Shown: piece by piece, positions 8,801 through 15,251 of the stretch | Numbering within the stretch: position 1 is the stretch's first letter | How the letters are laid out: every line of letters starts with the position of its first letter | Virus record (IMG/VR): IMGVR_UViG_3300043470_001428 | Coordinates: 1 to 45,086 of that record | From: a virus | Reading direction: 5' to 3' (one strand) | Length of the DNA: 45,086 bases | Position numbers and translations under genes: made by a program | The notes under the pieces: model-generated | The model's database searches: none | The model's input: the letters and a program-made list of their open reading frames with translations, nothing else | Told to the model about the DNA's origin: nothing

Positions 8801-8989
8801 TTATTTATCTTTTTTTTGTAAATAATTATAAGTTCTTATATGTGTAATAGATTTTTCTTCTTCACATATACCACAAATTCCTTTATGAAATGTAGTACAA
8901 CCTCCTTCTTCTTTTTGTTTATCAGTTAAATAAGGTACACCACATTCAACACAAACATAATCTGATTTTCTGTTTTCTACTGTATTCAT
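8801..8989 (-). CDS. Small zinc-binding protein, 62 residues
   Basis: The start is taken at ATG 8989, one base after the stop of the preceding gene. A longer frame would begin at TTG and overlap that gene. The protein contains CVECG, a central Cys, FHKG and CGIC, so two CxxC knuckles plus extra Cys/His likely bind one or two zinc ions. No enzyme motif is visible. It is last in the long minus-strand operon and may bind nucleic acid or a protein partner. Confidence 0.7.
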   Translation of the reverse strand: MNTVENRKSDYVCVECGVPYLTDKQKEEGGCTTFHKGICGICEEEKSITHIRTYNYLQKKDK

Positions 8990-8990
8990 T

Positions 8991-9575
8991 TTAAGGAATA
9001 TATAAATTAGTTGGATTATCTTTATGAACTTCAATTTCTGGATAATGAGAAGTAAATTCTCTTAAATCAAATGGTTTAGTTATAAGATGTAAACCTGATT
9101 TAGAAGGAATATACACAATAATCTTTTTATGAGGTGGTTCTGCTTTTTCAATTATTTCCTCCATCCTAAAAATTTCATTATAGTTCATTATTCCATCAAT
9201 ATCAAGAATCCATTTCTTTTCATCATCATTATGACCTAAACCACAAGCTCTATCATAAGATGCTTTAAGAAATTGATATTCTCTATTAGACATTGTATTA
9301 GCTACATTTACCATAGTTTTAAATCCTACTTCTTCATAAGACCTTTTATTTAATCTAATAGAAGCTCTTGCATTAAAAACTTCACATAGTTTTTTAATTT
9401 CATCATAATGATTAATTAAATATTCTTCTGAATTAATATAGTAATTTTTAATTACTCTACTATTACTACCGATTTGAGGGTTCTCTTTCTTTCTCTGTAA
9501 AACTTGAAGATAATAAAAATCATCTGCTGATTCAAATTTTAAGAAAGGTAATATTAATTTTAAATTATCTACCAT
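8991..9575 (-). CDS. Archaeo-eukaryotic primase (AEP)-like protein, 194 residues
   Basis: Motifs fit the AEP primase fold: WILDIDG (Asp125, Asp127) as the metal-binding DxD, SKSGLHLI (His163) as the sxH nucleotide-binding motif, and a late Asp in HKDNPTNLY (Asp187). The N-terminal half is charged and helical. It is short compared with full prim-pol enzymes and has no accessory helicase or zinc domain. A DnaG-type primase is also encoded in this window (27448-28482), so this may be a specialised primer or repair enzyme, or a catalytically changed relative. The stop lies one base before the next start. The fold call is inference from three motifs in the right order. Confidence 0.55.
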   Translation of the reverse strand: MVDNLKLILPFLKFESADDFYYLQVLQRKKENPQIGSNSRVIKNYYINSEEYLINHYDEIKKLCEVFNARASIRLNKRSYEEVGFKTMVNVANTMSNREYQFLKASYDRACGLGHNDDEKKWILDIDGIMNYNEIFRMEEIIEKAEPPHKKIIVYIPSKSGLHLITKPFDLREFTSHYPEIEVHKDNPTNLYIP

Positions 9576-9577
9576 AA

Positions 9578-9898
9578 TTAATTTTCTTTAAATTCTTTAC
9601 ATGCTTTCATTTGTAAAGTAACATCTTTTCCAGTTACAGCACATTTATGCATAATTCTTTTATTTGGTTGAGTTTTTAATAGATATTTACAAGTTTTACA
9701 CCTATGAGTTTGACTATAATCTGTTAGTAAAGATTTTAATAATAAATCTTCATTGACAGTTAATTTGATACCTTTTTCATTTATAGAATTAAAGATATTT
9801 CTTAAATCTATTTCAATTTCTTTATGAGGTAAACTTCTAAAAATAAAGATTGTATTATGGTCTTTCAGAGAATAACACCAAATAACTTCTTCCATCAT
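9578..9898 (-). CDS. Small protein with C-terminal zinc ribbon
   Basis: 106 residues. The C-terminal half carries CKTCKYL, HKCAVTGKDV and a final Cys, a four-cysteine zinc ribbon pattern. The N-terminal half has beta strands (VIWCYSL, TIFIFRSL). The first ATG (9898) overlaps the upstream TGA as ATGA; a second ATG follows at 9895. Function not recognised. Confidence 0.7.
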   Translation of the reverse strand: MMEEVIWCYSLKDHNTIFIFRSLPHKEIEIDLRNIFNSINEKGIKLTVNEDLLLKSLLTDYSQTHRCKTCKYLLKTQPNKRIMHKCAVTGKDVTLQMKACKEFKEN

Positions 9899-10095
9899 TC
9901 TAAAATTATAAAATGTTTTTTAATTTCAATTGGATTTCTAATTCTTGATTCTACATAACTAATAGAATATTCCCAACCTATATTAAACTTATCTCTTAAT
10001 TGCTGCATACCATAATAATCTACCATAGTATTAATTGATTCAATACATTTATAACAAGGTCTTTCTTTATTAGAAACTGTTTCATGTAAACTCAT
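9895..10095 (-). CDS. Hypothetical protein, 66 residues
   Basis: The start is taken at ATG 10095 (MSLHETV), two bases after the upstream gene ends; a longer frame would begin at TTG. It contains a CYKC pair (PCYKCIESI) but no second pair. The end overlaps the next gene as ATGA, which suggests translational coupling. Not recognised. Confidence 0.6.
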   Translation of the reverse strand: MSLHETVSNKERPCYKCIESINTMVDYYGMQQLRDKFNIGWEYSISYVESRIRNPIEIKKHFIILE

Positions 10096-10097
10096 AA

Positions 10098-10859
10098 TTA
10101 AAAAGCAATTAATTTCCAAGTTACACCAATCCCAATAAATATTTGTGGTTGAAAGCTATTTCCAATTCCATAATAGACACCTGGTCCAATTGTTATTCTT
10201 TTAGCTGCTGGTTCTTTTGTACTATAAACTCTCATTTGCTTTACTTCACTATAAGGATTTAATAATACTACATCAGCAAAGGTTTTACCTTTACCTAACC
10301 CAAGAAAACCTGTTTTTTCTTTACCTATAATCAGATTTAACTCTTCTTTATAAGTAAGTTTTATTGAGGTACTATCTTTTGTAGCAATTGTGCTTCCTTT
10401 TATCCAACCTTTTAAATTGAAATTAGAAGCATATACAGGACTTTTTATAGAATCTGATGGTAATATACTATCTATTACTTTTGTTGCAACTGTAGTACCT
10501 ACATTTGTTTCTGTGTTGATAATTGATATGCTACCTTGTCTATGTATTTTAGATTTATTACTTTCTACAAGTTTCTGTAATTTTTGTATAGTTGTGTCTT
10601 TTGTAGCTAAACTAATGAAATCTTTTTCCTTATCTGCTTCAAATACTGATATTTTAGCAGCATTTAAACCATCTTTTGTTTTATAAGTATTTAAACTATC
10701 TTTCAAACTCTGATTTAATGCTACTGATATACCACCTTGTCTTTCCATTTCACATCCTCTAAATAATAATATAGCAATTACTATAATAGATATGATAATG
10801 TAAACTTTTCTCATTATTTTTAAATCTTTTTCAAATTCTATTTGTTCAAGTGTTGTCAT
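10098..10859 (-). CDS. Membrane-anchored periplasmic protein, spanin-like candidate
   Basis: 253 residues. Residues about 18-34 (KVYIIISIIVIAILLF) form one transmembrane helix, followed by a polar helical stretch with likely coiled coil (ATKDTTIQKLQKLVESN). The C-terminus is a series of alternating hydrophobic strands ending GIGVTWKLIAF with a final aromatic, typical of beta-hairpins that reach the outer membrane. An inner-membrane anchor, long periplasmic linker and beta-rich tip fit a unimolecular spanin-like lysis protein. No lysozyme or holin lies beside it, so the lysis role is inference. The architecture resembles Bacteroidota phage proteins of unknown function. Confidence 0.65.
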   Translation of the reverse strand: MTTLEQIEFEKDLKIMRKVYIIISIIVIAILLFRGCEMERQGGISVALNQSLKDSLNTYKTKDGLNAAKISVFEADKEKDFISLATKDTTIQKLQKLVESNKSKIHRQGSISIINTETNVGTTVATKVIDSILPSDSIKSPVYASNFNLKGWIKGSTIATKDSTSIKLTYKEELNLIIGKEKTGFLGLGKGKTFADVVLLNPYSEVKQMRVYSTKEPAAKRITIGPGVYYGIGNSFQPQIFIGIGVTWKLIAF

Positions 10860-10863
10860 ATTT

Positions 10864-11181
10864 TTATTTTTTACAATGTTCCATTAAATAAATTTGAATG
10901 ACATCCCAATTAATACCAATATTGGCATCATGTTTATGAATAATCATTTCTAAAACTTCTTCAAATTTTGTCTCATCAAAATCTAAATCAGGACTAAAAC
11001 CTTTTAAATTTTCAGCTTGATGTTTAAGGTCTTCTACAGACCAAGATATACTTCGAGATTTTGGATAGTAATCATTTTCAACTAATTCTATGACTTTCAT
11101 CATACCATAACCTTTAGCTTTTTCTCTTGAATCTCCAAAATCTAATAATTCTTGAGCTTGTTCTTTTAATTCTGTTAGCAT
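10864..11181 (-). CDS. Conserved phage hypothetical protein, 105 residues
   Basis: Highly helical and acidic. The segment SWSVEDLKHQAENL followed by FEEVLEMIIHKHDANIG and INWDVIQIYL is a pattern I associate with small proteins common in Bacteroidota phages, function unknown. The gene ends 4 bases before the spanin-like gene and is preceded by the hairpin at 11198-11219. Confidence 0.65.
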   Translation of the reverse strand: MLTELKEQAQELLDFGDSREKAKGYGMMKVIELVENDYYPKSRSISWSVEDLKHQAENLKGFSPDLDFDETKFEEVLEMIIHKHDANIGINWDVIQIYLMEHCKK

Positions 11182-11197
11182 AATATGATATTTATAA

Positions 11198-11219
11198 AGA
11201 GGAGTATTTCTACTCCTCT
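11198..11219 (-). terminator. Hairpin after the MazG-like gene
   Basis: 9-bp stem AGAGGAGTA/TACTCCTCT with a TTTC loop, starting 7 bases after the stop of the MazG-like gene on the minus strand and followed by TTTATAAAT. A likely weak intrinsic terminator or processing hairpin. Confidence 0.6.
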
Positions 11220-11225
11220 ATAAGA

Positions 11226-11804
11226 TTATTTTTCTAATTCCACTCTTTCAGCTTCTAAATTTCTATTTAAAGCAGCTTCATTAGTAAATTTTTCAGGGTA
11301 CCTTACTTGTAATTTGTTAATATTATTTGTAAGTAATTGATAAAAATCAAATTGCCAAAAATCAGAAAGAAATTTAGTTACTGTAAGTAAATCAAAAGTG
11401 TTCAACATATCAAGATTACCAAAGAAATCTTTGTAAAATTGAATAGTAAAATTAACTTTAACATCAGTAGTTCTTTCAGGAATTTTAATAAAATCATCAT
11501 AAACACTACATAGATTCAACCATAAAGTCTCATCAACTTCTGTAATATCATCTAATAAAATTAATCCTTCAAGATTAGCTTTATTAGCAATATACCACAT
11601 TTTATCAGCAATTTCTTCTCCTATATTAACTACATCAACAAGTTTTGAATAAGCTAAATTCTTTTTACATACATCAAGTATTTCTCCAACTTCTGTAGTA
11701 ATTCCTAACCACATGTGATTTTGATTCTTGTCATAAGATTCTAAATCTACACAAGTTCTTTTTGCTAATTGCTGATAATCAGCAATTGTTTTAATTTTTT
11801 CCAT
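11226..11804 (-). CDS. MazG-like nucleotide pyrophosphohydrolase
   Basis: 192 residues. Residues 35-41 (ITTEVGE) and 61-67 (IGEEIAD, then KMWY) give the ExxE and ExxD metal-binding pattern of all-alpha NTP pyrophosphatases. The C-terminal NKLQVRYPEKFTNEAA also fits that family. The enzyme would hydrolyse NTPs or dNTPs to monophosphates, either cleaning the nucleotide pool or lowering host alarmone. It is near ThyX, consistent with nucleotide metabolism. About 70 residues between the metal motifs and the C-terminal motif form an extra helical insertion. The start is an ATG 13 bases after the GroES-like gene. Confidence 0.8.
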   Translation of the reverse strand: MEKIKTIADYQQLAKRTCVDLESYDKNQNHMWLGITTEVGEILDVCKKNLAYSKLVDVVNIGEEIADKMWYIANKANLEGLILLDDITEVDETLWLNLCSVYDDFIKIPERTTDVKVNFTIQFYKDFFGNLDMLNTFDLLTVTKFLSDFWQFDFYQLLTNNINKLQVRYPEKFTNEAALNRNLEAERVELEK

Positions 11805-11817
11805 TTTGAATTTTTAG

Positions 11818-12102
11818 TTATTCTACACCAATAATTTCATCATAGAATACAATAGTATGTAAAACAGTTTTCACATCTTTTGTTTCTTCTATAATTTTTG
11901 CTCCATGAAAATCCACATGTTTTGTAAAAATAGGTACATCTCCTATATTTATAACACCTTCTGGACATTCTTCTCCTAACTGTAAAACTTTAAAAGTTAT
12001 ATCAAATGTTTCCTCTGGAGCAGATTTACCAGTTAATATAATTTTAGTTTGTTTTTTAGTCATTGTTTGTTCTACAAGAACTCTTCTACCAATTACCTTC
12101 AT
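11818..12102 (-). CDS. GroES-like co-chaperonin
   Basis: 94 residues, the usual co-chaperonin length. It begins MKVIGRRVLVEQ, like the GroES start, then has IILTGKSAPEE, VLQLGEECPEG, NIGDVPIFTKH and a terminal HTIVFYDEIIGVE that matches the GroES closing strand. The mobile loop region (residues about 16-32) is present but diverged. It may substitute for host GroES on GroEL during capsid folding, as T4 gp31 does. Assignment is by pattern only, without alignment. The preceding gene in the transcript is a GIY-YIG endonuclease. Confidence 0.65.
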   Translation of the reverse strand: MKVIGRRVLVEQTMTKKQTKIILTGKSAPEETFDITFKVLQLGEECPEGVINIGDVPIFTKHVDFHGAKIIEETKDVKTVLHTIVFYDEIIGVE

Positions 12103-12131
12103 AATTTTTGTTTTTAAATTAAGTTTAGTGT

Positions 12132-12806
12132 TTATATTCTTTTAAAAATTTTACCTTTAAATGTTTTAGCTCTTGTTTTAGTAGATAATATATTACAAAG
12201 TAATGAAGAAGTAGTGTTTAACTCTTCAGCACATTCTTTAATTGTTTCCCATTGTTTAATTATTTCTCCTCTATCATTTATTTCTGCAATACTTACACCT
12301 TTTCTTTTTCTATAAGAAAATGGAATAAAATCATCTCCTAAATATCTCCAAACAAAATTATATGCTTTTCTTCTTTCTAATCTGCATACTTTAGTAATTT
12401 TAGAGCTATTAGTAAGACTTAATGTAGTCATAATATCTTGTAAACAATTAAAAACCTGAATAAAATTACCATCTAAATCATATTGAATAATAGGTTTTCT
12501 TTTATTACTTATCAAACCATTTGTTCTTCCTGCTATTTGACAACAATTATATTCAGGTTTTAAGGTATCAATATAATATTGTTCTCTTTCTAATAAATTT
12601 ATTTCTTTACATAATTCTATTATTTCAAATTTTAAACTATTTTTTCCATATTTATTATATACTCTTTGTAGTATAGGGGAATGATGTTTATTATTCTTCA
12701 ACATTGAAAGATGTAAATACTTTCTTGCTTTTATATCTACAGAAGAGCCAATATAAATTTTATTATTTATAGAGTTCGTAATTTTATAAATACCTATAAC
12801 TTTCAT
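12132..12806 (-). CDS. GIY-YIG homing endonuclease with NUMOD-type repeats
   Basis: 224 residues. IGIYKITNSINNKIYIGSS at the N-terminus gives the GIY and YIG strands, followed by an Arg (KARKYLH) and a catalytic Glu region (LEREQYYIDTLKPEYN). The C-terminal half has short DNA-recognition modules of NUMOD1 type (IIQYDLDGNFIQVF and VSIAEINDRGEIIKQW, each followed by a helical segment). It is a free-standing selfish endonuclease lying immediately downstream of the C-terminal ThyX piece. Its own promoter box is just upstream (12827-12834). Confidence 0.9.
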   Translation of the reverse strand: MKVIGIYKITNSINNKIYIGSSVDIKARKYLHLSMLKNNKHHSPILQRVYNKYGKNSLKFEIIELCKEINLLEREQYYIDTLKPEYNCCQIAGRTNGLISNKRKPIIQYDLDGNFIQVFNCLQDIMTTLSLTNSSKITKVCRLERRKAYNFVWRYLGDDFIPFSYRKRKGVSIAEINDRGEIIKQWETIKECAEELNTTSSLLCNILSTKTRAKTFKGKIFKRI

Positions 12807-12826
12807 AAAAACCTTTAAAATTTTTA

Positions 12827-12834
12827 CAAATATA
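12827..12834 (-). promoter_or_regulatory. -7 box TATATTTG before the GIY-YIG gene
   Basis: TATATTTG on the minus strand lies 21 bases before the ATG at 12806. A TTTG occurs 23 bases upstream of it, longer than the ideal 19. Probable independent promoter for the selfish gene. Confidence 0.4.
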
Positions 12835-13431
12835 CTACAAATTTATATTATTATCTACAAAATAACGATAATTTATAAATCCTTTTAGATTATTACACCA
12901 ACCCAAATCTTTTTGTACAATTGCTTTTTCTCTGTTTAATCCTTTTACAGTCTTTACAGCAGTAAAGTATTCTTCATCACTCATAGCTCTTGCACAATGT
13001 TCAAAAGGACTTGAATGAGGTGGGTCTTGAGTTAATAATCTATCATGCAAACCAATTAAGTTTTCATAATTGATTTCTTTTTCTTCTCCTACTACTGTAT
13101 AAGAAGTTCTTGCTGCCATAGCTACTGAAATTTTAATATCATTCAATTGAAAATCTTTTACTAATTTATCAATATCATCAGCATTTGCATTAGAATAACT
13201 TTCAAAACTATCTACAAATGGAACATGCCATTCACCAGCTTTTAATTGTCTTGGAGTAGATTCATTTACTGCATCATAAATACATTCAGCAAGTGCCATC
13301 ATGTGAATTTCAGCTTGACCTTTATTTAGAGATAGCCACTTTTCTTCTGACCAATTTGAAGTATCTATACCTTTAGTAGAAAGAAATTCAGTAACTTCTT
13401 TTCTACTTGAAAATCTTTTTATATTACCCAT
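12835..13431 (-). CDS. thyX: ThyX C-terminal fragment (split gene)
   Basis: 198 residues matching only the second half of the long phage-type flavin-dependent thymidylate synthase: KGQAEIHMMALAE, STPRQLKAGEWHVPF, ISVAMAARTSY, and LLTQDPPHSSPFEHCA. The N-terminal half, with the dUMP/flavin motif, is a separate gene at 14454-14942. The first 35 residues before KGQAEIH may be remnant or junction sequence. The start is ATG 13431, overlapping the previous stop as TAATG. The two pieces could reassemble into an active enzyme; residues from both halves would be needed. The gene ends with TAG. Confidence 0.85.
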   Translation of the reverse strand: MGNIKRFSSRKEVTEFLSTKGIDTSNWSEEKWLSLNKGQAEIHMMALAECIYDAVNESTPRQLKAGEWHVPFVDSFESYSNANADDIDKLVKDFQLNDIKISVAMAARTSYTVVGEEKEINYENLIGLHDRLLTQDPPHSSPFEHCARAMSDEEYFTAVKTVKGLNREKAIVQKDLGWCNNLKGFINYRYFVDNNINL

Positions 13432-13745
13432 TACTTTAATTGTTTTCCTTCTACATTCCTTTTCAATCTATCTTGTGTTCTTTTATTAAGCCACATTAAA
13501 GATTCTTCAAGTTTTGTGATTACAATTGCATTTTCTCTACAAGGAAATTTAGATTGTAAGAAATTCATTCTGTCAATCAATACTTCTAAAACTTCTTCAT
13601 TTGTAGTACCATCAGCAATAGTAACTAATTCAGTAGAACCTTCTTCTTTTGGTTCTTTGTGAATAAATTGTAAAATTTGACCTTGTTGGTCTTTGTTTTC
13701 AAAATTAGACAACTCATATTGGTGTCCTACAACATTATTTTTCAT
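13431..13745 (-). CDS. Acb2/Tad1-type anti-defence nucleotide sponge
   Basis: 104 residues. The C-terminal half (about 46-104) carries GTTNEEVLEVLIDRM, KFPCRENAIVITKLEESLMW and NKRTQDRLKRNVEG. This is the helical hairpin pattern I recognise from the Acb2/Tad1 family, phage proteins that bind cyclic nucleotides or gcADPR and so silence CBASS or Thoeris defence. The N-terminal 40 residues are variable and polar. It sits between the two thyX pieces, after a GIY-YIG gene whose stop overlaps this start by 11 bases. Which signal it binds cannot be read from sequence. Confidence 0.75.
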   Translation of the reverse strand: MKNNVVGHQYELSNFENKDQQGQILQFIHKEPKEEGSTELVTIADGTTNEEVLEVLIDRMNFLQSKFPCRENAIVITKLEESLMWLNKRTQDRLKRNVEGKQLK

Positions 13746-14403
13746 ACACTATTAATTTATATTTATTATACAATTTACATCTTGGGTCTTGTTTTTTCAT
13801 TCTAATAAGAGTTGGATAAGCTATTGGACAAATTTTAGATAACTCTTTTATGGATTTTGCACTCCAAATATTACCTGTTTCTAAATCTTCTAAAGAAGCT
13901 GAGATAGACCTATATGAATTGTCTTTAGCAAGATTTCTTCTATATTCAATTTTTTCAGGTTTGTTAGCAATTTCTTTTTGAATATTAGATAACTTTTGTT
14001 TTAATTCAGGAGTATAATTAATATTAGAATAACCTCTTTTTCTTTTGGCTTTTTCAGAGATTTTTTGTATAGCTTCTTGAGTATGTTTATACCCTAAATT
14101 AGATTCTCCACCTAAAGTTAAGTTAGCTAAACAACCTGTTTTATCACATTTTCTACCATATTTAGCAATTAAATCTATTTCCATCTGTTCTACTTCTTTT
14201 CTATCATCAGCTTCAAAAAGTATTTCAAATTTCCAATTAGTTTTATCAATTATTTTAAGCCAAATATTATTATCTATGTGTTTAGAATAAGCTCTACTAT
14301 AAGTACTACATTTTAAATCTTGTTTAGATTTTGTACCAATACCTATATAAAATATCTCATTCTTATCTTCTCTTATATGTTGATAAACATAATATTTTTT
14401 CAT
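13735..14403 (-). CDS. GIY-YIG endonuclease inserted in the thyX locus
   Basis: 222 residues. YYVYQHIREDKNEIFYIGIG gives the two GIY-YIG strands in the YVY/YIG variant, then Lys/Arg-rich helices, a Glu region (EQMEIDLIAKYGRK), CLANLTLGGE, and a NUMOD3-like stretch (GYKHTQEAIQKISEKAK). The C-terminus is a putative DNA-recognition region. It is preceded by a textbook Bacteroidota promoter (14420-14450). It separates the thyX halves, so its insertion, with the neighbouring gene, probably split thyX. Confidence 0.85.
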   Translation of the reverse strand: MKKYYVYQHIREDKNEIFYIGIGTKSKQDLKCSTYSRAYSKHIDNNIWLKIIDKTNWKFEILFEADDRKEVEQMEIDLIAKYGRKCDKTGCLANLTLGGESNLGYKHTQEAIQKISEKAKRKRGYSNINYTPELKQKLSNIQKEIANKPEKIEYRRNLAKDNSYRSISASLEDLETGNIWSAKSIKELSKICPIAYPTLIRMKKQDPRCKLYNKYKLIVYEK

Positions 14404-14419
14404 CTTTTATAAATTTTTA

Positions 14420-14450
14420 CAAAGATAAAGAAATTATCCCAAAGTACAAA
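14420..14450 (-). promoter_or_regulatory. Complete Bacteroidota promoter inside the split thyX
   Basis: TTTG (14450-14447), then exactly 19 bases, then TATCTTTG (14427-14420) on the minus strand, 16 bases before the ATG at 14403. It matches the -33/-7 consensus of Bacteroidota. It would drive the GIY-YIG gene, the Acb2/Tad1-like gene and the ThyX C-terminal piece separately from the N-terminal piece. Confidence 0.75.
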
Positions 14451-14453
14451 ATT

Positions 14454-14942
14454 TTAATCTTTTAAACTTTCAAGATTATCTAAATCAATCTCATAGACTG
14501 GGTTTCTTAATCTAAAGAAATTATCCCAACCTTCTCTACTACCAGTAATTAACATAGTAGTCCACATAAATGGCTCTATTAATCTATTACAAAGTTGTTT
14601 AGTTACTTTATTAGCATGTAAATCTTTTGCTCCTTCTATAGCTCTATCTCTTGAGATTAACCAACTTTCTCTTAAATCAAGTATTTCATGTTCTCCTTCC
14701 CAATATTCAGTTCCTTGCATTCCTTTATGTTCTTTTTGCCAAGCAATAGGAATAAAAGGATTTTCTTGTACCATTTCTAACAGTTTATCAAATGGAATTG
14801 CTCTACTTGATGAGGTATTTTTACTCAACATTCTGTGAGTATTGACCTCTGCTAAAATATGTCTTGGAAATGTTGCCAATACTGTAATTAATTCATCTCC
14901 TTGTGGACTTTTTGAATGCCCAACTATTTCTGCTCTAATCAT
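14454..14942 (-). CDS. thyX: ThyX N-terminal fragment (split gene)
   Basis: 162 residues matching the first half of flavin-dependent thymidylate synthase: FPRHILAEVNTHRMLSKN, then TSSSRAIPF as the ThyX signature, KVTKQLCNRLIEPFMW, and WDNFFRLRNPVYE near the end. The remainder of the enzyme is encoded at 12835-13431. The frame ends in TAA after LESLKD, with no continuation into the intervening DNA. ATG 14942 overlaps the previous stop as ATGA. ThyX makes dTMP from dUMP using FAD and methylene-tetrahydrofolate. Confidence 0.88.
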   Translation of the reverse strand: MIRAEIVGHSKSPQGDELITVLATFPRHILAEVNTHRMLSKNTSSSRAIPFDKLLEMVQENPFIPIAWQKEHKGMQGTEYWEGEHEILDLRESWLISRDRAIEGAKDLHANKVTKQLCNRLIEPFMWTTMLITGSREGWDNFFRLRNPVYEIDLDNLESLKD

Positions 14943-15136
14943 AGTTCTTGATTTATTGTTGCTTTTAATTCTATACTAAATTCTTTTTCAGAACTTATAG
15001 ATACTGTTTTTTTATCAGTAGCTATTGTAAAATTACATACAACACCTTCTGCATGTAATTCTTTTAAACCTTCTTCTAATGCACCTAATATAATTTTTAT
15101 ACCTTGCACTTTTTCTTTAGTTGTTATATCACTCAT
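14939..15136 (-). CDS. Hypothetical protein, 65 residues
   Basis: The start is ATG 15136 (MSDITTKEKV); a longer frame begins only at GTG and would run through the small zinc gene. It has one amphipathic helix (GIKIILGALEEGLKELHAEG) followed by two or three beta strands (VVCNFTIATD, TVSISSE, SIELKATI), an alpha-beta layout. It overlaps the zinc-protein stop by 8 bases and the ThyX-N start by 4. Not recognised. Confidence 0.6.
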   Translation of the reverse strand: MSDITTKEKVQGIKIILGALEEGLKELHAEGVVCNFTIATDKKTVSISSEKEFSIELKATINQEL

Positions 15137-15251
15137 CTTTAAGTTTTTTATTGATACAATCTTCACATTGTAAAGGTAAATGTAGATTACAATCTTCTAC
15201 ATAAATTATTTTATTACAATTAGAATTTATACATTCTTTTGGTTTACTCAT
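15129..15251 (-). CDS. Tiny zinc-knuckle protein, 40 residues
   Basis: ATG 15251 overlaps the helicase stop (GATGAGTAA), and the frame ends at TGA 15129, overlapping the next start. The protein has CINSNC, a single Cys in the middle and CEDC, so it can bind zinc. The tight overlaps at both ends support a real gene despite its size. It is likely translationally coupled to the helicase. Confidence 0.6.
   Translation of the reverse strand: MSKPKECINSNCNKIIYVEDCNLHLPLQCEDCINKKLKDE

Noticed and set aside
12132-12806. Shared MKVIG start of the GroES-like and GIY-YIG genes as a duplication
   Set aside because: Only five residues match and the codons differ, so coincidence is sufficient.
12835-14942. 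Group I intron in thyX
   Set aside because: A stop ends the first half, a strong promoter follows it, and two unrelated genes with own starts fill the gap; I saw no intron core.
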